Source: Whalleya microplaca (Eukaryota; Ascomycota; Sordariomycetes; Xylariales; Xylariaceae). From it: DNA of 64,000 nt. The first letter of the stretch is position 1. Every line of letters starts with the position of its first letter. Under the pieces are notes generated by a model that saw only the letters and a list, made by a program, of their open reading frames with translations, was not told where the DNA came from and made no database searches. The DNA lies in assembly GCA_022497155.1 (NCBI GenBank), contig MU385754.1:186001-250000 (forward strand). The letters are read 5' to 3'. Both the position numbers and the translations under genes were made by a program. Below, one piece after another: positions 12,073 through 23,604 of the stretch.

Positions 12073-12707
12073 TCAAATTTTTCTAAGAAGCTTTAGTAAC
12101 ACGAGCACTTTCTGTGCCACGTTCACCGCTTTGTCGCCCTCAGCCATCCCGTCTAAGTGGCTGGTATAGCGACTTGATGTATCACATATCCGAAATGCAA
12201 CAGCCGAAATGCAACGGTATGGCCTCTCTAATCTTGCATGTCGTGTCTCGTTCTGCCTTGAATTAATGTCCTGATGCATCAGCTGTGCAACCTGGATAAG
12301 TAATCGGGGACATCGGACCTTCAAATCAGAGTACTTGAGTAATATTAGGTTCGGTAGGGTCTCGAGTCTATAACGGCAGCATATAGTAGGTAGGGTGTCA
12401 ATCTCAACCAGCTGCATAGCAATAGGGTTCAGAACATCGTTATCAACATTCGTACCACAAACGTAACTAAGGGTGTTCAATTAAATGCAGATTATGATAT
12501 AGTCTTAGAAGAGCAGCGCCCTCTTTATATAGCCACAGGAGTGGGGGCGTATATATACCAGCCTTCTTGCCTTAATCCGTCAAAAGTATCTGGACAAAGG
12601 GATACCCAACCAATGCCAGCTCTCTTGGATATGTTTCCGGTTCCATTGGGGTGTCCCTGAGGTCGAGTGCCTAATTGAAGGACTTCAGAGGAAACTACAT
12701 CAGCCAT
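12073..12707 (-). pseudogene. possible decayed coding region
   Basis: Two open stretches lie one after the other on the minus strand: 12707-12525 (60 codons from an ATG, beginning MADVVSSEVLQLG) and 12480-12073 (135 codons, no ATG at its start). They are in different frames with stops between them. I could find no clear intron that joins them. The second stretch reads like protein, with mixed charge and Leu-rich helices (PRLLIQVAQLMH, KVLVLLKLLRK). I do not recognise a family. It may be a relic, an unresolved intron-containing gene, or chance. Confidence 0.22.
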
Positions 12708-13381
12708 AATGCAAGAAGTCGATAGAGCTTAGGCCGTGGGCTACAGAATAGGAGAGTGGCTCTTGTCAGATCAAATGAAATTACACTTATGTTATGGCGA
12801 CCATTCAGTGAGTCTGAAGATGTAGATTTCATGTCTTCTCCAGAATGTTCCATCTTGGAGGTGTCCTATCTATATACCGACATATGGACCTCTGGTCCAT
12901 TACCTGCCAGGGACGTTCCTGGCAACCTGCAATACTGAACTCTGGGCATTTCATAGTAGGTCTGTATATTGTCTAGTTGGTGGGAGGGACTCGAAAATTC
13001 AGGAGTCTTGGGACGCTTCGTAGATTCCAGGGGCATTCAGAACGATAGATGATGTGTTAGACGAAGCAGTATACGTATGAGCGAAAGCAATCCTATTGTC
13101 ATCGATTCCATGAATTGTTCGGACGGTGGACTGCATATTGTTCTTCATAGCCCCTCTCTATGCTGTATTGCCATCTTTGATAACCCCTGGCAAAGGTTGT
13201 AAATGTGGTTATTAAAGTGCAGTTGGGTTCTATTTCTAATAGTGCTCATGGAGTTCGTTTCAATAGCTCGTCTGCTGTTCATGATGAGATGTTTCATTTC
13301 GTAGTCGTGAGGTCGTGAATCCCGCTGTCTAAATGCAATCCAGACCACATGTACAAACCATACCCCCTATACTCCTCAACA
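12708..13381. other. intergenic region downstream of SEN54
   Basis: Nothing supported. A 60-codon plus-strand frame at 12756-12938 has no recognisable content. Confidence 0.4.
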
Positions 13382-14872
13382 TCAACCTCCTCTCCCCCTC
13401 CCACCAGCACCAGCACCACCCCGTCCCCTCCCGCTCCCGCCTCTCCCGCCTCTCTTCCCCTTGCCCCCTCCACGTCCCGTACCAACCTTCTCATACAGCC
13501 TCTCCTCACCAAACGCCATCTCGCCGAACCTTACATAACTGATCAACCCGCAATCGACGACCGCGACGACGGCGTTCCGCCACGCGTGCTTGAGGCGGCG
13601 GTACATGAGCCCCGCTCCCCCGTCACCCCCGGGCCCATCCCTCGGCGGATCGGGCGGGTCCCATGGCGTGCTCTCGAGCAGCGCGGTCAGCTCCTCGAGC
13701 GTGGGCACGGACGATGTCCGCGCGTCGACGACGGCGATGCGGAAGTCCGGCGGCGGCGGCTTGGTCTTCGTGAAGGCGGAGCTGCTCCGCCAGATGTGGA
13801 AGTGGATCCGGAAGGGGTCCTCGGGGGGCGGACCGGAAGAGGAAGAAGGATGGGGGGTGGGCGTGGGTGTGGGCTTGTGGGGGGGGATGAGGGCTAGTTG
13901 CGCGTAGATGGGGTTGTAGGAGCGGTAGAGGCCGGGCTTGACGAGGGGCCCGTTGGGCCGGGGGGTTGCTGGGTTCTCTGGTAGGGAGCTGGGGTTGAGG
14001 AGGGAGAATAGCCATTCCCAGAGGGTGTGTGGTGGCGATTTATGGGGAGGTGTCGGTGGTAAGGGGATGTAGGCTGCTCGCAGGACCTTGTAGCCTAACC
14101 GCCGGAGGTTTGCGTAGACTTGGTATTTCTCGAGGGTGACCTTTCCTCTTTCTCCATCTCGGCCAATGAATAGCGCATATGCGGCTTGCAGACTCAGCGG
14201 GACCCCGAGTTCATGCTCGGCGAACCCCTGCTCGGCTGGATCCTTCGACTCAGATTCACCCTCCCGTTTCACGGGGAAGATATCCTCGATGCCTCTCGCC
14301 GGCCACCACAGATCCAACGAGCCACGCTCGATCAGGTACAACGCCTCCTCCGGCAACAGCCACGTCTTCAGCCAACCAGGGGTATGCTTCTCAACCCCGG
14401 TCACGACCCTGCCCGTGGTCTGGCCCAGGGGACCCCTGACCTCGGTCTCGAGCGCGACGACGCGGTCCGGCGCAAACAAGCCCGACGCCCGCTCACCACC
14501 CACTCTCTCCTGCTGCTCCGCCGGCGCACCAGCCCACTTGTCCGGGAAGTACCACCCCCGGGTACAGTCCCGGGGCTTGTGCGAGCGTGTGTGGCTCAGC
14601 ACCTCGTGCATGGCGCTGCGGCTGGCCTCCAGCACTGACTCCTGCGCGCGCGTGCCGTGGGACTCGAAGTCTTTCTCGCCGCGCCGGATCGTCTTGCTCG
14701 AGGCCTGGCGCTTGTTGAGCAGGGAGCTGAACAGTCGGAAGTCCTGCGTCTCGTCCGCGAGCGCGTCTTCGAGCGAGGGCACATCATCCTCGGCGTCCTG
14801 TCCAGCGGCGCCGCTGCTGCTGGCGGACGGCAGAGGAGCTGCGGGCGTGGGGTCTTCGTCGTCGAAAGGCAT
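13382..14872 (-). CDS. SEN54: tRNA-splicing endonuclease subunit Sen54
   Basis: Structural subunit of the nuclear heterotetrameric endonuclease (Sen2/Sen34/Sen54/Sen15) that cuts introns from pre-tRNA. The single exon encodes 496 residues from ATG at 14872. The Sen54 N-terminal domain is clear at about residues 60-200: IRRGEKDFESHGT, a GWYFPDKW segment, then LLPEEALYLIERGSLDLWWP, the hallmark of this family. A later segment (LGYKVLRAAYIPLP) begins the C-terminal half, interrupted by Pro-rich insertions. The last 35 residues or so are Gly/Arg-rich (GRGGGKGKRGGRGGSGRGRGG), like an RGG RNA-binding tail; whether homologues share it is not known to me. GC content is very high here. Long open frames on the opposite strand are shadows of this gene. 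Confidence 0.88.
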   Translation of the reverse strand: MPFDDEDPTPAAPLPSASSSGAAGQDAEDDVPSLEDALADETQDFRLFSSLLNKRQASSKTIRRGEKDFESHGTRAQESVLEASRSAMHEVLSHTRSHKPRDCTRGWYFPDKWAGAPAEQQERVGGERASGLFAPDRVVALETEVRGPLGQTTGRVVTGVEKHTPGWLKTWLLPEEALYLIERGSLDLWWPARGIEDIFPVKREGESESKDPAEQGFAEHELGVPLSLQAAYALFIGRDGERGKVTLEKYQVYANLRRLGYKVLRAAYIPLPPTPPHKSPPHTLWEWLFSLLNPSSLPENPATPRPNGPLVKPGLYRSYNPIYAQLALIPPHKPTPTPTPHPSSSSGPPPEDPFRIHFHIWRSSSAFTKTKPPPPDFRIAVVDARTSSVPTLEELTALLESTPWDPPDPPRDGPGGDGGAGLMYRRLKHAWRNAVVAVVDCGLISYVRFGEMAFGEERLYEKVGTGRGGGKGKRGGRGGSGRGRGGAGAGGRGRGG

Positions 14873-15400
14873 TGCGTGCGGTGCGGTAATGGAGTTAGGG
14901 TCAGAGCCCGATAGCTTGGAATCGTGGATTCTGCAATGTTTATTGCATGATGAAATAAGACCTCAAAGATTAAGTCTGCGGCGTTTGCATTGACTACCTG
15001 TAGAGCAGAAAATTGAGCTCGCGAAATGGAATTATTTCCGCTACAGGATGTCGACTCGTGAAAAAAAGTGAATCCAGGTACGGAATGTACATTTTAGGTA
15101 ACATCGAAATCCCAGCCGGGCAGCGAAGCTAGGGTAGCCTTGTGAAACATGCATAGCAAATCCCACTTATCCTTGCAAGTACCCAGGTTGTTACCGCAAG
15201 TAACCCAAACCACGTCACACCCCACTCTTATTAGATACCCCCATCCCACCCCACCATCATGTGTATCCACTTTGAGGCACAGACGCTGGAATTGCAAAAT
15301 TCACCAATGGCCGGCTCGCTTGGACCCCTCCTTCAGCTGCCCGCACCTTCTGAGTTTGCGTTCTATACCACTATAATCGACGAATTGTCAACTAGGATAA
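14873..15400. other. intergenic region between SEN54 and tRNA-Leu
   Basis: Divergent promoter region of SEN54 and the tRNA gene. No coding content is supported. A pyrimidine-rich stretch (15205-15275) lies upstream of the tRNA. Confidence 0.4.
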
Positions 15401-15506
15401 GGGAGTTTGGCCGAGTGGTTAAGGCGTTGCGTTTAGGTCTTCCCTTCCAAAGGGAAACCACGAACCGCAATGGGAAACCGCGCAGGTTCGAATCCTGCAG
15501 CTCTCA
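15401..15506 (+). tRNA. tRNA-Leu (anticodon UAG) with a 27-nt intron
   Basis: A full cloverleaf can be drawn. The acceptor stem GGGAGTT pairs with AGCTCTC (two G-U pairs), with discriminator A at 15506. The D arm is GCC/GGC around a loop with GTGGTTAA. The anticodon stem is TTGCG (15427-15431) with CGCAA (15466-15470), and the T arm is GCAGG-TTCGAAT-CCTGC. The anticodon TAG is at 15434-15436. An intron of 27 nt (15438-15464) sits after position 37, the standard place for nuclear tRNA introns. The 11-nt variable region can form a short GG/CC stem, as expected for leucine tRNA. It would read CUA codons. A TTTCTTTT run follows from 15514 and may act as the Pol III terminator. Confidence 0.93.
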
Positions 15507-17371
15507 TCATCATTTTCTTTTGCCCTTTCTAGTCATTGAATTTCTCTTTCTTTTTCCTCTTCCCTACGTAGGTATCTTATATATCATCTATGTATTTTAC
15601 ATGTCACGTATTTCGTAGGCTATAACAAGTTCTCAACTCTTTGGTTCCTTTGGATCCATCCAGAAGAGACAAGCCAAGGGCGGGGTAAAGACTCCTCATT
15701 CTAAGAACGCGTACGTCCCTGATGAATCAATCAGGCGGACAATTTATACTTTCCAAAATCCTCAGTTGCAGTCTCATCGCCAGTTTTCCTCGGGATTTGC
15801 TCATTTTAAGCTTTATGGCTGAGAGCTGTGCTGTAATTCGTAATCAATCGTCAGGGAACTTGCTCATTTTCTTCGAAGCCATACGTTTAAACCGCTGTGT
15901 AAATGCCACAGCTTGATATCCTGTCTTAACGCCTACCCAATGTTGTATATATGTATGGATACTGGAACCTAGACCCGATTCACCTTTTTTAAACCCCATC
16001 TCCAGTAGTCTTCAGACCTAGCCTTAAAGCTCAAATATATAGCTCACCAAGCACATTGCCTCAGGCTTTCACTTGATAATGAGTGACGCCAGACTCCAGG
16101 CCTGCGGGCGTAGAGAACAGAGGTAGTATGGTCGTGAAATATGCCAAGTCTATACGATGCGTGTCAATTCCAACATAAGCGCCGCTATGACTAGCCCGCG
16201 CCGATTATCGCATTTCGCAAGGGAGAGCCCAATGTTGGTGTTGGTGGTTTCCAAGCCAGGGATTGAGGTGGCCCAGCAATGAGCCCTAGGTTGGTGGTAC
16301 AGCAGACCAACAATCACCATAAATAGGCAGCAGGAAGACTTCGTGAGGTCAAATATCAAGTAATAATACTACTTCAAATATTCTGCGGCGTGGTTCATTC
16401 ATATTCCCACATCTCTCTCCTAATCCAATCATATCTGAGTGCCCGTACCTAGCGGAGATCATCAGGCGTACCGTACAGCCCCCAGCCAAGTATATACAAT
16501 TACATACAGCTTCCCCCGTACCTAGCTGTTTATCATCCTCCCGCGCGTAGCATCTCCGTAGATGAATATCTGCAACGGCTAAGTCGCGTTCTTCCGTCTG
16601 GTATCTTGTAGTCATCCTGGTGTGGTGATTTGTTCGGCGGCCGACAACGCAGCCCGCCGTCTCTCATACTTGAAGTCGGAATCATATTAAAATCGCCCTG
16701 ACAGCCATACGCCCCCGTAACGCCCGAGATGTAATGCGCTAGTACCCCGGTCTCGTGCCACTCCTTGTGTGGATTCCGCACCCCTAACGCCGTGCAAACC
16801 GTCCGGGAATCTCGTACAAAGGGGTAGTCGAACTTGCCTAATGCAATGCATAGGCAACCAACCGAGCCATGAAATCATGAACTACCGAACTTTGTATCAA
16901 TTCGTAAATATGCTCCCTAGGGAGTTCCATCGTCGAAGTAGCATCCCATGCGCTCTTCGACCCTCTATATGACTTACAACCAAAGTTGAGCATAAATTCT
17001 TCGTCGTTTCGCCAATGTTGAGGAGCGGCAGGTGGTTGAAGACCACGTTTTGCAGCACTCCTTGCGTTTCAGCTGTAGGCAGGTTTGAATACCGTTCCTT
17101 CGAGGAATACCGGGTTCAAAAGTCACATCGGCATTGGTCCGGGCCAGTAGGGCGACAAAGAATCCAAGGCCACCAATACCGGGGAGAAAATTGTCGGGCG
17201 AGGCAACCTTTCAACCACCAGAGCTTGTCAACAGATGCTGGACGCAACATGGCCTGTAAGTAAATCACAATACAAGAAGTTTACTCGAGTAACCAATGTG
17301 CCCAAAATGCAACGCTATGAGCAAAGCATGAGTGATTCGCGCGATCGTAAAAGAAGACAAGGAATCCCTGC
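15507..17371. other. intergenic region, no supported gene
   Basis: About 1.9 kb. Several short frames (for example 16349-16615, 16533-16781 and 16687-16878 minus; 17235-17552 plus, which overlaps the arrestin gene) lack ATG-to-stop structure with recognisable content. Confidence 0.4.
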
Positions 17372-18824
17372 TCATTCGATCAATGGTTTCTTCTGCCCTC
17401 CCACGAGGCAAAGCCCCAACGTCGACAGAGCCATGGGGTCATTGGCCAAAACAATGCGCCTCGCCGGTAGCATCGGGTTATTCTGGTCAACGGATGAGGC
17501 ATCTTTTGCCGCTTGCTCGATCGCCTCCATTTCCTCCTTACAGGCCTGGTGATCGAGCGGACAAATGACGATGGGCTGTCGGAGAGTAATGTCGCGAGCA
17601 GACGTCATGTGTGCCTACAGTCGACCATGTCAGCAACGACTTACAGAGGAGAAGAATAATGCCACATTCGCACATGCGCATACCTTAATGCTCAAGAAGA
17701 ATTCAATCTTGTAAAGCGTAGATGTTGTCGTGAATGATGTGACTTCGTAATTCGGAAACGCGGGTTGTCCTCTTCGAATAATACCATTGGCATCTCTTAG
17801 ATCCTTATGCGGAAAGACGAGTCCCATGTTGGTCACATAGCCGGACTCAGCTAATTTTAATCCCACATTGTGAACTTGCTTTTGTAGCCTATTGACCTTC
17901 TTGGTCGGCTCGTCGCCCTCTGGGTTGTAGGTGATCTCCTCCTCAATCGCGAGCGTGATCTTCTGTATAGTAACCTTCCTCGCCTTGGTTATCCAATCCA
18001 GATTGGGTGCTAGTTTGATATATACCGTGATCGGATCCATAGGACCGTAGCTCCATCTCGGTAGCGAGATACCCAGGGTCACTATGTTATCGGTGGTCGC
18101 GATCTTCGTCTCGGGCCGGTTGTACATTCCAAAGGTTGACAGCGTGTCGTACCGCTGCAACGGCACGGGGAACGCATATTTGTTCTGCACACTCTGCCCC
18201 TGTTGCACTGTCACGACCAACTCGTAGTATGTCTCCGCGGTCCTGCTCGGAAGTTGCAACGATGCCGGTGGTATCCTCCTGTTGGTCTCTTCACCGCCTC
18301 GCCCAAAGGGGATAAACAGGGCAAATGGCAGGTCCATGGCCATGATGTTCTCGGCCTCCCTGCCAGTTGCGCACCGGTATAGCAACAGCTCCTTTCCGAC
18401 GACATCGGTCGTATCGCGTCGAGGCGTACCCAGATGGCGCTTGGCCACATTTTCGGCGGCCGGGTGGATTGTTTCCCTCCTCTGCAAGCAAATTCGTACC
18501 AGGGAAATGGCGACGGGGGCTGAATAGCCTTGCTGTGGTCTAATTTCGACTTTGCCTACAATGCGCGGCTGCGTACAATTTGTTAGTCGGTCGGGTGTAA
18601 GCTGGTCGGGGGCACGAGAAGCATCGCGAGGCTCCTGGTTTTGGGGCTTGTCACCATCACCGTCACCGTCACCTCCACCCCCACATTGCTAGGTAAACAC
18701 AATAAAGCAAGACCGCTACGAAATATGAACTTACCAGCGTCGCGGAAATGCCAGGATAGCCAACCAGGAAACTACTATTCGGCGGGCCAGAAACCCGAAC
18801 GAAAGCGGCTACTCGATCCGTCAT
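17372..18824 (-). CDS. arrestin-like (alpha-arrestin fold) protein
   Basis: Probable adaptor for membrane-protein trafficking or signalling (family inference). Three exons, 18824-18735, 18568-17684 and 17614-17372, all joined in phase 0, give 405 residues. Exon 1 encodes the first strands (MTDRVAAFVRVSGPPNSS, then FLVGYPGISATL); exon 2 continues with PRIVGKVEIRPQQGYSAPVA, the usual start of the arrestin N domain. Later features are LPFALFIPFG, the strand-rich YYELVVTVQQG segment, WSYGPMDPITVYIKL and the C-domain strand KVTIQKITLAIEEEITY. The C-terminal exon holds DITLRQPIVICPLDHQACKE. The first ATG of exon 1 is the start. No PPxY motif was noticed, so a ubiquitin-ligase adaptor role is not shown. 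The introns are 166 and 69 nt. Confidence 0.82.
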
Positions 18825-19140
18825 GTTCGCGCAGTGCGCTCAGCAGGTAGTGGTGGGAGAAGAGGTAAATGTTTAGGGTTGGACGGGCACATCTATGCCT
18901 AGTCTCGACGGCTGCGCGCCGGCGCCTCCTAGCGAAATGCGATCGTCGTACAATCCCGGGTGTGAGGAGAAGGGCAGCATTACATAGCAGACGGTGGTTT
19001 GAATTCGATATTTCCCACGCGGCTTCAACGAATACAATTCGTATCTGGAGGAATAACGGGCCAGTGCGGTCGTCGGGGAATTACTTTGTATGTGAAGGGT
19101 CGTAAAAGGCGGGATGCAGAAGAAGGCTCGGTTGGCTGGC

Positions 19141-19221
19141 GGTTGGTTGGTTGGTTGGGTAGGCAGGCAGGCAGGTAGGCAGGTAGGTAGATAGGTAGAC
19201 AGGTAGGTAGGTAAGTAGGTA
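19141..19221. repeat. GGTT/GGCA/GGTA tetranucleotide microsatellite
   Basis: Tandem four-base units drift from GGTT through AGGC to AGGT and TAGA over about 80 bases. Looser GGTA copies continue to about 19265. The gradual change of unit suggests repeated slippage. Confidence 0.85.
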
Positions 19222-19310
19222 AGGTAAGGTAAAGTAATAGGTAATGGGTAATGGTATGGTAACCTAAGTCGAAGGTTTCAAGGTTCCCAATTCCCCAAGG
19301 ATTATGCTGT

Positions 19311-19359
19311 TGTTGCTGATGCTGGTGCTGGTGCTGGTGCTGCAGTGCTGGTGCTGAAG
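19311..19359. repeat. GCTGGT hexanucleotide repeat
   Basis: Imperfect tandem copies of GCTGGT/GTTGCT, upstream of the arrestin gene. Confidence 0.75.
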
Positions 19360-21952
19360 GTACTGTACTGGTGGTGTATTGGTGGTACTGGGTGGTATGT
19401 ATGTATGTACCTACTAGCGGTGCTGGTGGTGCTGTCGCTGCTGATTGGAGAAGGTGGCTGAGGTAAGTGTGTATGTAGGTACCTAGGCAAGGTAAACGAT
19501 GGGACGGAAGGGTAAGGATAGCTGGGATAGCTGGGATAGCAACGGCGATGGCGGGTCTACTCTGCTGAAGGGGAACTGCTGAGCCGCCCGCTTTGACGAG
19601 AAGCGGCTTTAAAGGCGTTGTTCAGTCTCCTGCCCCGAAGGTCAATGTGGGAATCCTGGCTTGCAGCCCTGCAGCTCACTTCCTAATAAGTTATCACGGG
19701 CAGCCGAAGAGGTTGAGTGTGGGCGGTTTGGGTTCGATGTTCTGTCCTGGACAGGACTGGGGCTGATGACGACGGTGCAAGCGGTGGTGCAGCGGTGCCG
19801 GGCTTTAAGACCAGTTACCTCCACCGCAATATAACATAAGCTGCCTACATAGGTGCACACCGACACGGCTGGACTTTTTCTTTAACTTTTCGTTTCACTA
19901 GGTTCGGAAAAGAGCTTAATAACTTAATGGTAATTGGGAAGACAATAAATGCTTCATCGTATAACTAGAATCCCAAATATAGGACTGGGAATGGGAATTG
20001 GGTGAGAATGGTGAGAAACAGGGAGAGGGTGGTGGGAGGAGAAAGCTGACAGACAAGCTGAGCTGGATGGCGTTGTTGTTGTTGTTCTTGTGTTGTAAGA
20101 GGGATGCCCAGGTGGTGAGTGAGAGTGGTGAGGGTAGCGAGGGTAGTGAGGGTTCGGTTCCAGGTTATTGCTTATCCAAGGTAATGACGACCTGCTGTAA
20201 TAATGTACATACGTACAGAAAGCACTGAGGTATGTACAAACAACTCTGGGTTGAGTCCAATAGAATGAAAGAGCCTCTCACATTGTCGGGCGGCTATAAA
20301 GTGGAGGCATCACTCGGGCTGAACTGTCGTTACACACCCATACGTACATGTATGTATAAGTCTCCGTTTGGTGTGGCAGTGTGGTTGGAGATTCGAGGAA
20401 GAGAGCATCGCGTATACCGTAACGAATTATTGGTACGGGATACTACAGCTAACCATCTTTGGTAGAATGTCCTTTCAGATGATGCAGTCCCGTTTTGGGC
20501 CGTCCTCCATTCAATGGCAACAAAGGGTCAGCAGGGAGAATATCTAACTATATATGACATAGGTATGTGTGTAGGCTGGTAGGTTAGGTACGCAGTATTG
20601 AGAAGGGCACCGATGAATGGATGCACAGCATCTACCAGTCGAACTCCCCGCAATATGGAAGGTCTGGGGTCGCCCGCAGCTTTTTGGATCTCCAGTTGCA
20701 CAGCACACTGCAGACACCTTCAAGTTTTTCGAATTACCTTCGGTACATACATAGGTAGCTAGGTATGTGTGGTTTAGAGCCTTGTGTACACATGGAATGA
20801 CAGGTACCTAAAGGCTTGTCTGTAATATATCTGAGATGGACAAGACGGGATGGATGGCCTTCCTGATGCTTCTTCTACAGAATAGGTGGGAACCCACGCC
20901 ATCAATTGCTGGGTTATCTGGTTACCTAATCTAGGACTTTTCAATCCATTGGGGGCCAAACGCCAAGACTACAGAACCCTGCATACCTCCTAATACGTGA
21001 ACGGAGATGGTGTCGCATTATTGATACCTACTTCATACATAGTACATCATACCTGTCTTCCTGTGTAATACAACAGGTTTTCAAATTGCTGCTTTTTGTT
21101 ACCGGAGCTGATGGGTCAGATATATGACCTACAGGTCACCTCTTTGCAAGTATTCAAATAGGTAGTGAGGGCAATTGCCTTTGGGCCTCTGTTTCAAGTG
21201 CTGTACGTATAACAGTCCTATAAACCTCTTCCCTGGGTTGTCTCTGCCTAGCAGTTCGCTGAGTAAGTTGATAAATCAGCATTGAAGACATACGACCTTC
21301 ATATTCCCCGACTGACCTACTTGCCTAGTAACCTGGAAGTCCCAAGGTTATGTTTGTATGTATGAAGTGTGACACGTTCTTCAATATTCCGTATTGGCTG
21401 CGCTTAGCGCTTACAAGAAAAAGGGGTGAGGTGAGGGAGAATCCTACAGAATGCATGTGGCATCTTTGCCGCCATCAATGTAACCCTTCCCTTTTTCCCA
21501 CGAGGCAATCCTGGCAATTACTTGAGTTGAAAGGGGTTTATCAGGATACCTACGTATGTAACATGCATACTTCCAAATATTTGATCCTCTACATGTACGG
21601 TGCCCATATGAGGGATGTATGTACTTTGCTTAGCCAGCCCTATCAGTAGTAGCAGTGTCAATCAATGCCTAGCGCTGCTAGGTACAGCTCCGCACAGGCC
21701 ATGTGTTGTTGGTTCGGGCCTAAATCTGATCAGCGCAAAGATACATGCCCCGCCGACCCCACAGCCCTTCTTCAAGCACCACTTTTTTTTTTTTGAACGT
21801 CGCTTCCAACTTGGTTTCGAGCTCCGTGATTGCTTCAATTTGCGAGTTAATCCTTTCACTTGTTCATGTGCGCTTAGCCTAGAAGGAAACAATGTCATAA
21901 TCGTATAGGCCGAAACCTCTATGTTATGGTTGATTGAGACATTATCGACGCC

Positions 21953-22510
21953 ATGTCTATCACCCTCCACACCAACCAAGGCAATCTCAAGATCGAGGTC
22001 TTTTGTGAAAGCGTGCCCAAGACTGCAGAGGTTCGTCCAACCAGAAGCTTCTCGGTTCAGGAATCCAATCCTCTAACTATTCTGTAGAACTTCCTTGCAC
22101 TCTGCGCATCCGGATACTATGACCAGTCGCCCTTTCACCGGCTGATCCCGAACTTCATGGCCCAAACAGGTGGACCCGCGAACCCGACACCAGAGAATCC
22201 GAAGGGCGGCCAGTCGATATGGGGCGGGCCATTCGAGGACGAGATTCGGCCGACGCTCAAGCACAATGCACGGGGGATAGTTTCTATGGCGAACAAAGGC
22301 CCCGGGACCAATGGCTCACAATTCTTTATCCTCTTCGACAAGGCCCCGCATCTCGACGGTCTCAATACGGTGTTCGGCAAGCTCATTGGCGACGACAGTC
22401 TCGCAACCTTGGCTAAGATAGAGGCGACCGAGGTGGACAAGAAGAACAGACCAAAGGAGAAGGTGTTTATCGAGAAGGTTACGGTTCACGCCAACCCCCT
22501 TGCAGGATGA
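21953..22510 (+). CDS. peptidyl-prolyl cis-trans isomerase, cyclophilin PPIL3/Cyp10 type
   Basis: Catalyses cis-trans isomerisation at proline; PPIL3-type cyclophilins are linked to the spliceosome (family knowledge). Two exons, 21953-22030 and 22088-22510, give 166 residues. The intron is 57 nt with a less common GTTCGT donor, a CTAACT branch point and a TGTAG acceptor. The catalytic arginine lies in SPFHRLIPNFMAQTGG; the rest of the pocket is in GIVSMANKGPGTNGSQFFI and HLDGLNTVFGKL. The insert between NFMAQTGG and FEDE (PANPTPENPKGGQSIWGGP) matches the PPIL3 subgroup rather than cytosolic cyclophilin A. No targeting sequence is present. The start is the ATG giving MSITLHTNQGNLKIE. Confidence 0.92.
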
Positions 22511-23604
22511 ACGACAAAGTCTCTGCTGCACTGTTGCAGGAGACTGACTTCAATAATCACGTGCCCGAGACTTGCCACTATGAGTAAAACTTAGGACATC
22601 TGTGAAGTAGAATGGCTCGGTCGTGTTGTGGTAGCAACTTGACCAGCAGTTCCCCTGCTGGGGTGACGGTTCATCCCGATACTAATGCTGTAGCCCCTAC
22701 TCACCCGAGGCACAGTACTTGATCCGCTACATATACCCAGAGCAGCAAGTACGTCAATAATGTATGTCTCGGTTTTTATGGGACGTAAGTCTAAGGACCT
22801 ACAAAGCGCCTATGGCATTTCAAGTAGTGGGAGGATGCCATTTCAGAAGGACGATATGTTGTGCCTTCCCTGGCCATGCTCGGTCAACTAAAGATGACTC
22901 AAACCTGATTACCTTGGGAATATTAAATAGGGGTAAACTTCAGCTTGTGATATTATAAGGATCGTTATTGAGTCAGAGCAGTCTTATTGTATCGGCCTCT
23001 CATCCCAATGCTGCAAAGGCTCATCGCTGGGTACTAGAGATGGAAGCCCTATGTTCACACTGATGCCTCAGGTAGCATATCCTTCAGGATAAAGCCGTGT
23101 AAAGTCATTTGCTTTGGAATGCTTCGGATCGACTTGACCTTCCAGGTGTCTGTATTCACCCAACGGTGTCTTCTACCATTTTCTGAAGATAATGATAGAA
23201 ATAGGTATCTAGAGTTCCGATGAAATAGAGCATCTTGTGTATGGAAAAGTAGCAATAGCTAGCAGTAGCATCTCTCAGTCAACCCCAAAAGCTCAACGTA
23301 TCTACGTACCTTGGCAGTGAACAAGATACGTGTACCCACCAGTATATATCTCTGTGACTACCTAGGTAGTGTATAGAAACCAGCTGGTTTTTTGGCAATC
23401 ACCTAGCAACTCAGGTACGTAGCTTTGTGTAGGTGATTGTAATTTGTTTGCATTGTTTATATCAAAAATGGCCTGCACCAATTCCAACTGTGCCTATTTC
23501 ATCCTCACCCATCCTTACCCATCCTTACCCATCTTCACCCACCAACCTCCTAATCCCATATCCTAGTCTGCCTCAACCACTGCGACTCTTGCAACATCGT
23601 CATC
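22511..23604. other. intergenic and 5' leader region
   Basis: About 1.1 kb. It holds a TACCTAGGTA palindrome at 23359 and, near the next gene, a tandem 10-base repeat. No coding content is seen. Confidence 0.45.
23501..23540. repeat. 10-bp tandem repeat in the leader of the DUF7918 gene
   Basis: Four units in a row: ATCCTCACCC, ATCCTTACCC, ATCCTTACCC, ATCTTCACCC. They lie 65-105 bases before the ATG, so they are probably transcribed leader or promoter sequence. Confidence 0.75.

Larger units (their letters stand above)
18825..21952. other. repeat-rich intergenic region
   Basis: About 3.1 kb with simple repeats (GGTA/GGCA near 19141, GGTGCT near 19320) and many scattered GTAGGTA and TACATAC words. 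A 12-base T run sits at 21783-21794. No supported gene. Confidence 0.5.

Noticed and set aside
13333..14993. Long plus-strand frames opposite SEN54 (for example 13349-13897 and 14136-14993)
   Set aside because: They are GC-driven shadows of the well-supported SEN54 coding strand and contain only low-complexity Pro/Ser/Arg sequence.
19141..19265. GGTA-rich tract as a telomere or CRISPR-like array
   Set aside because: Units are 4 bases and degenerate, with no spacer structure and no TTAGGG-type repeat; it is a microsatellite.
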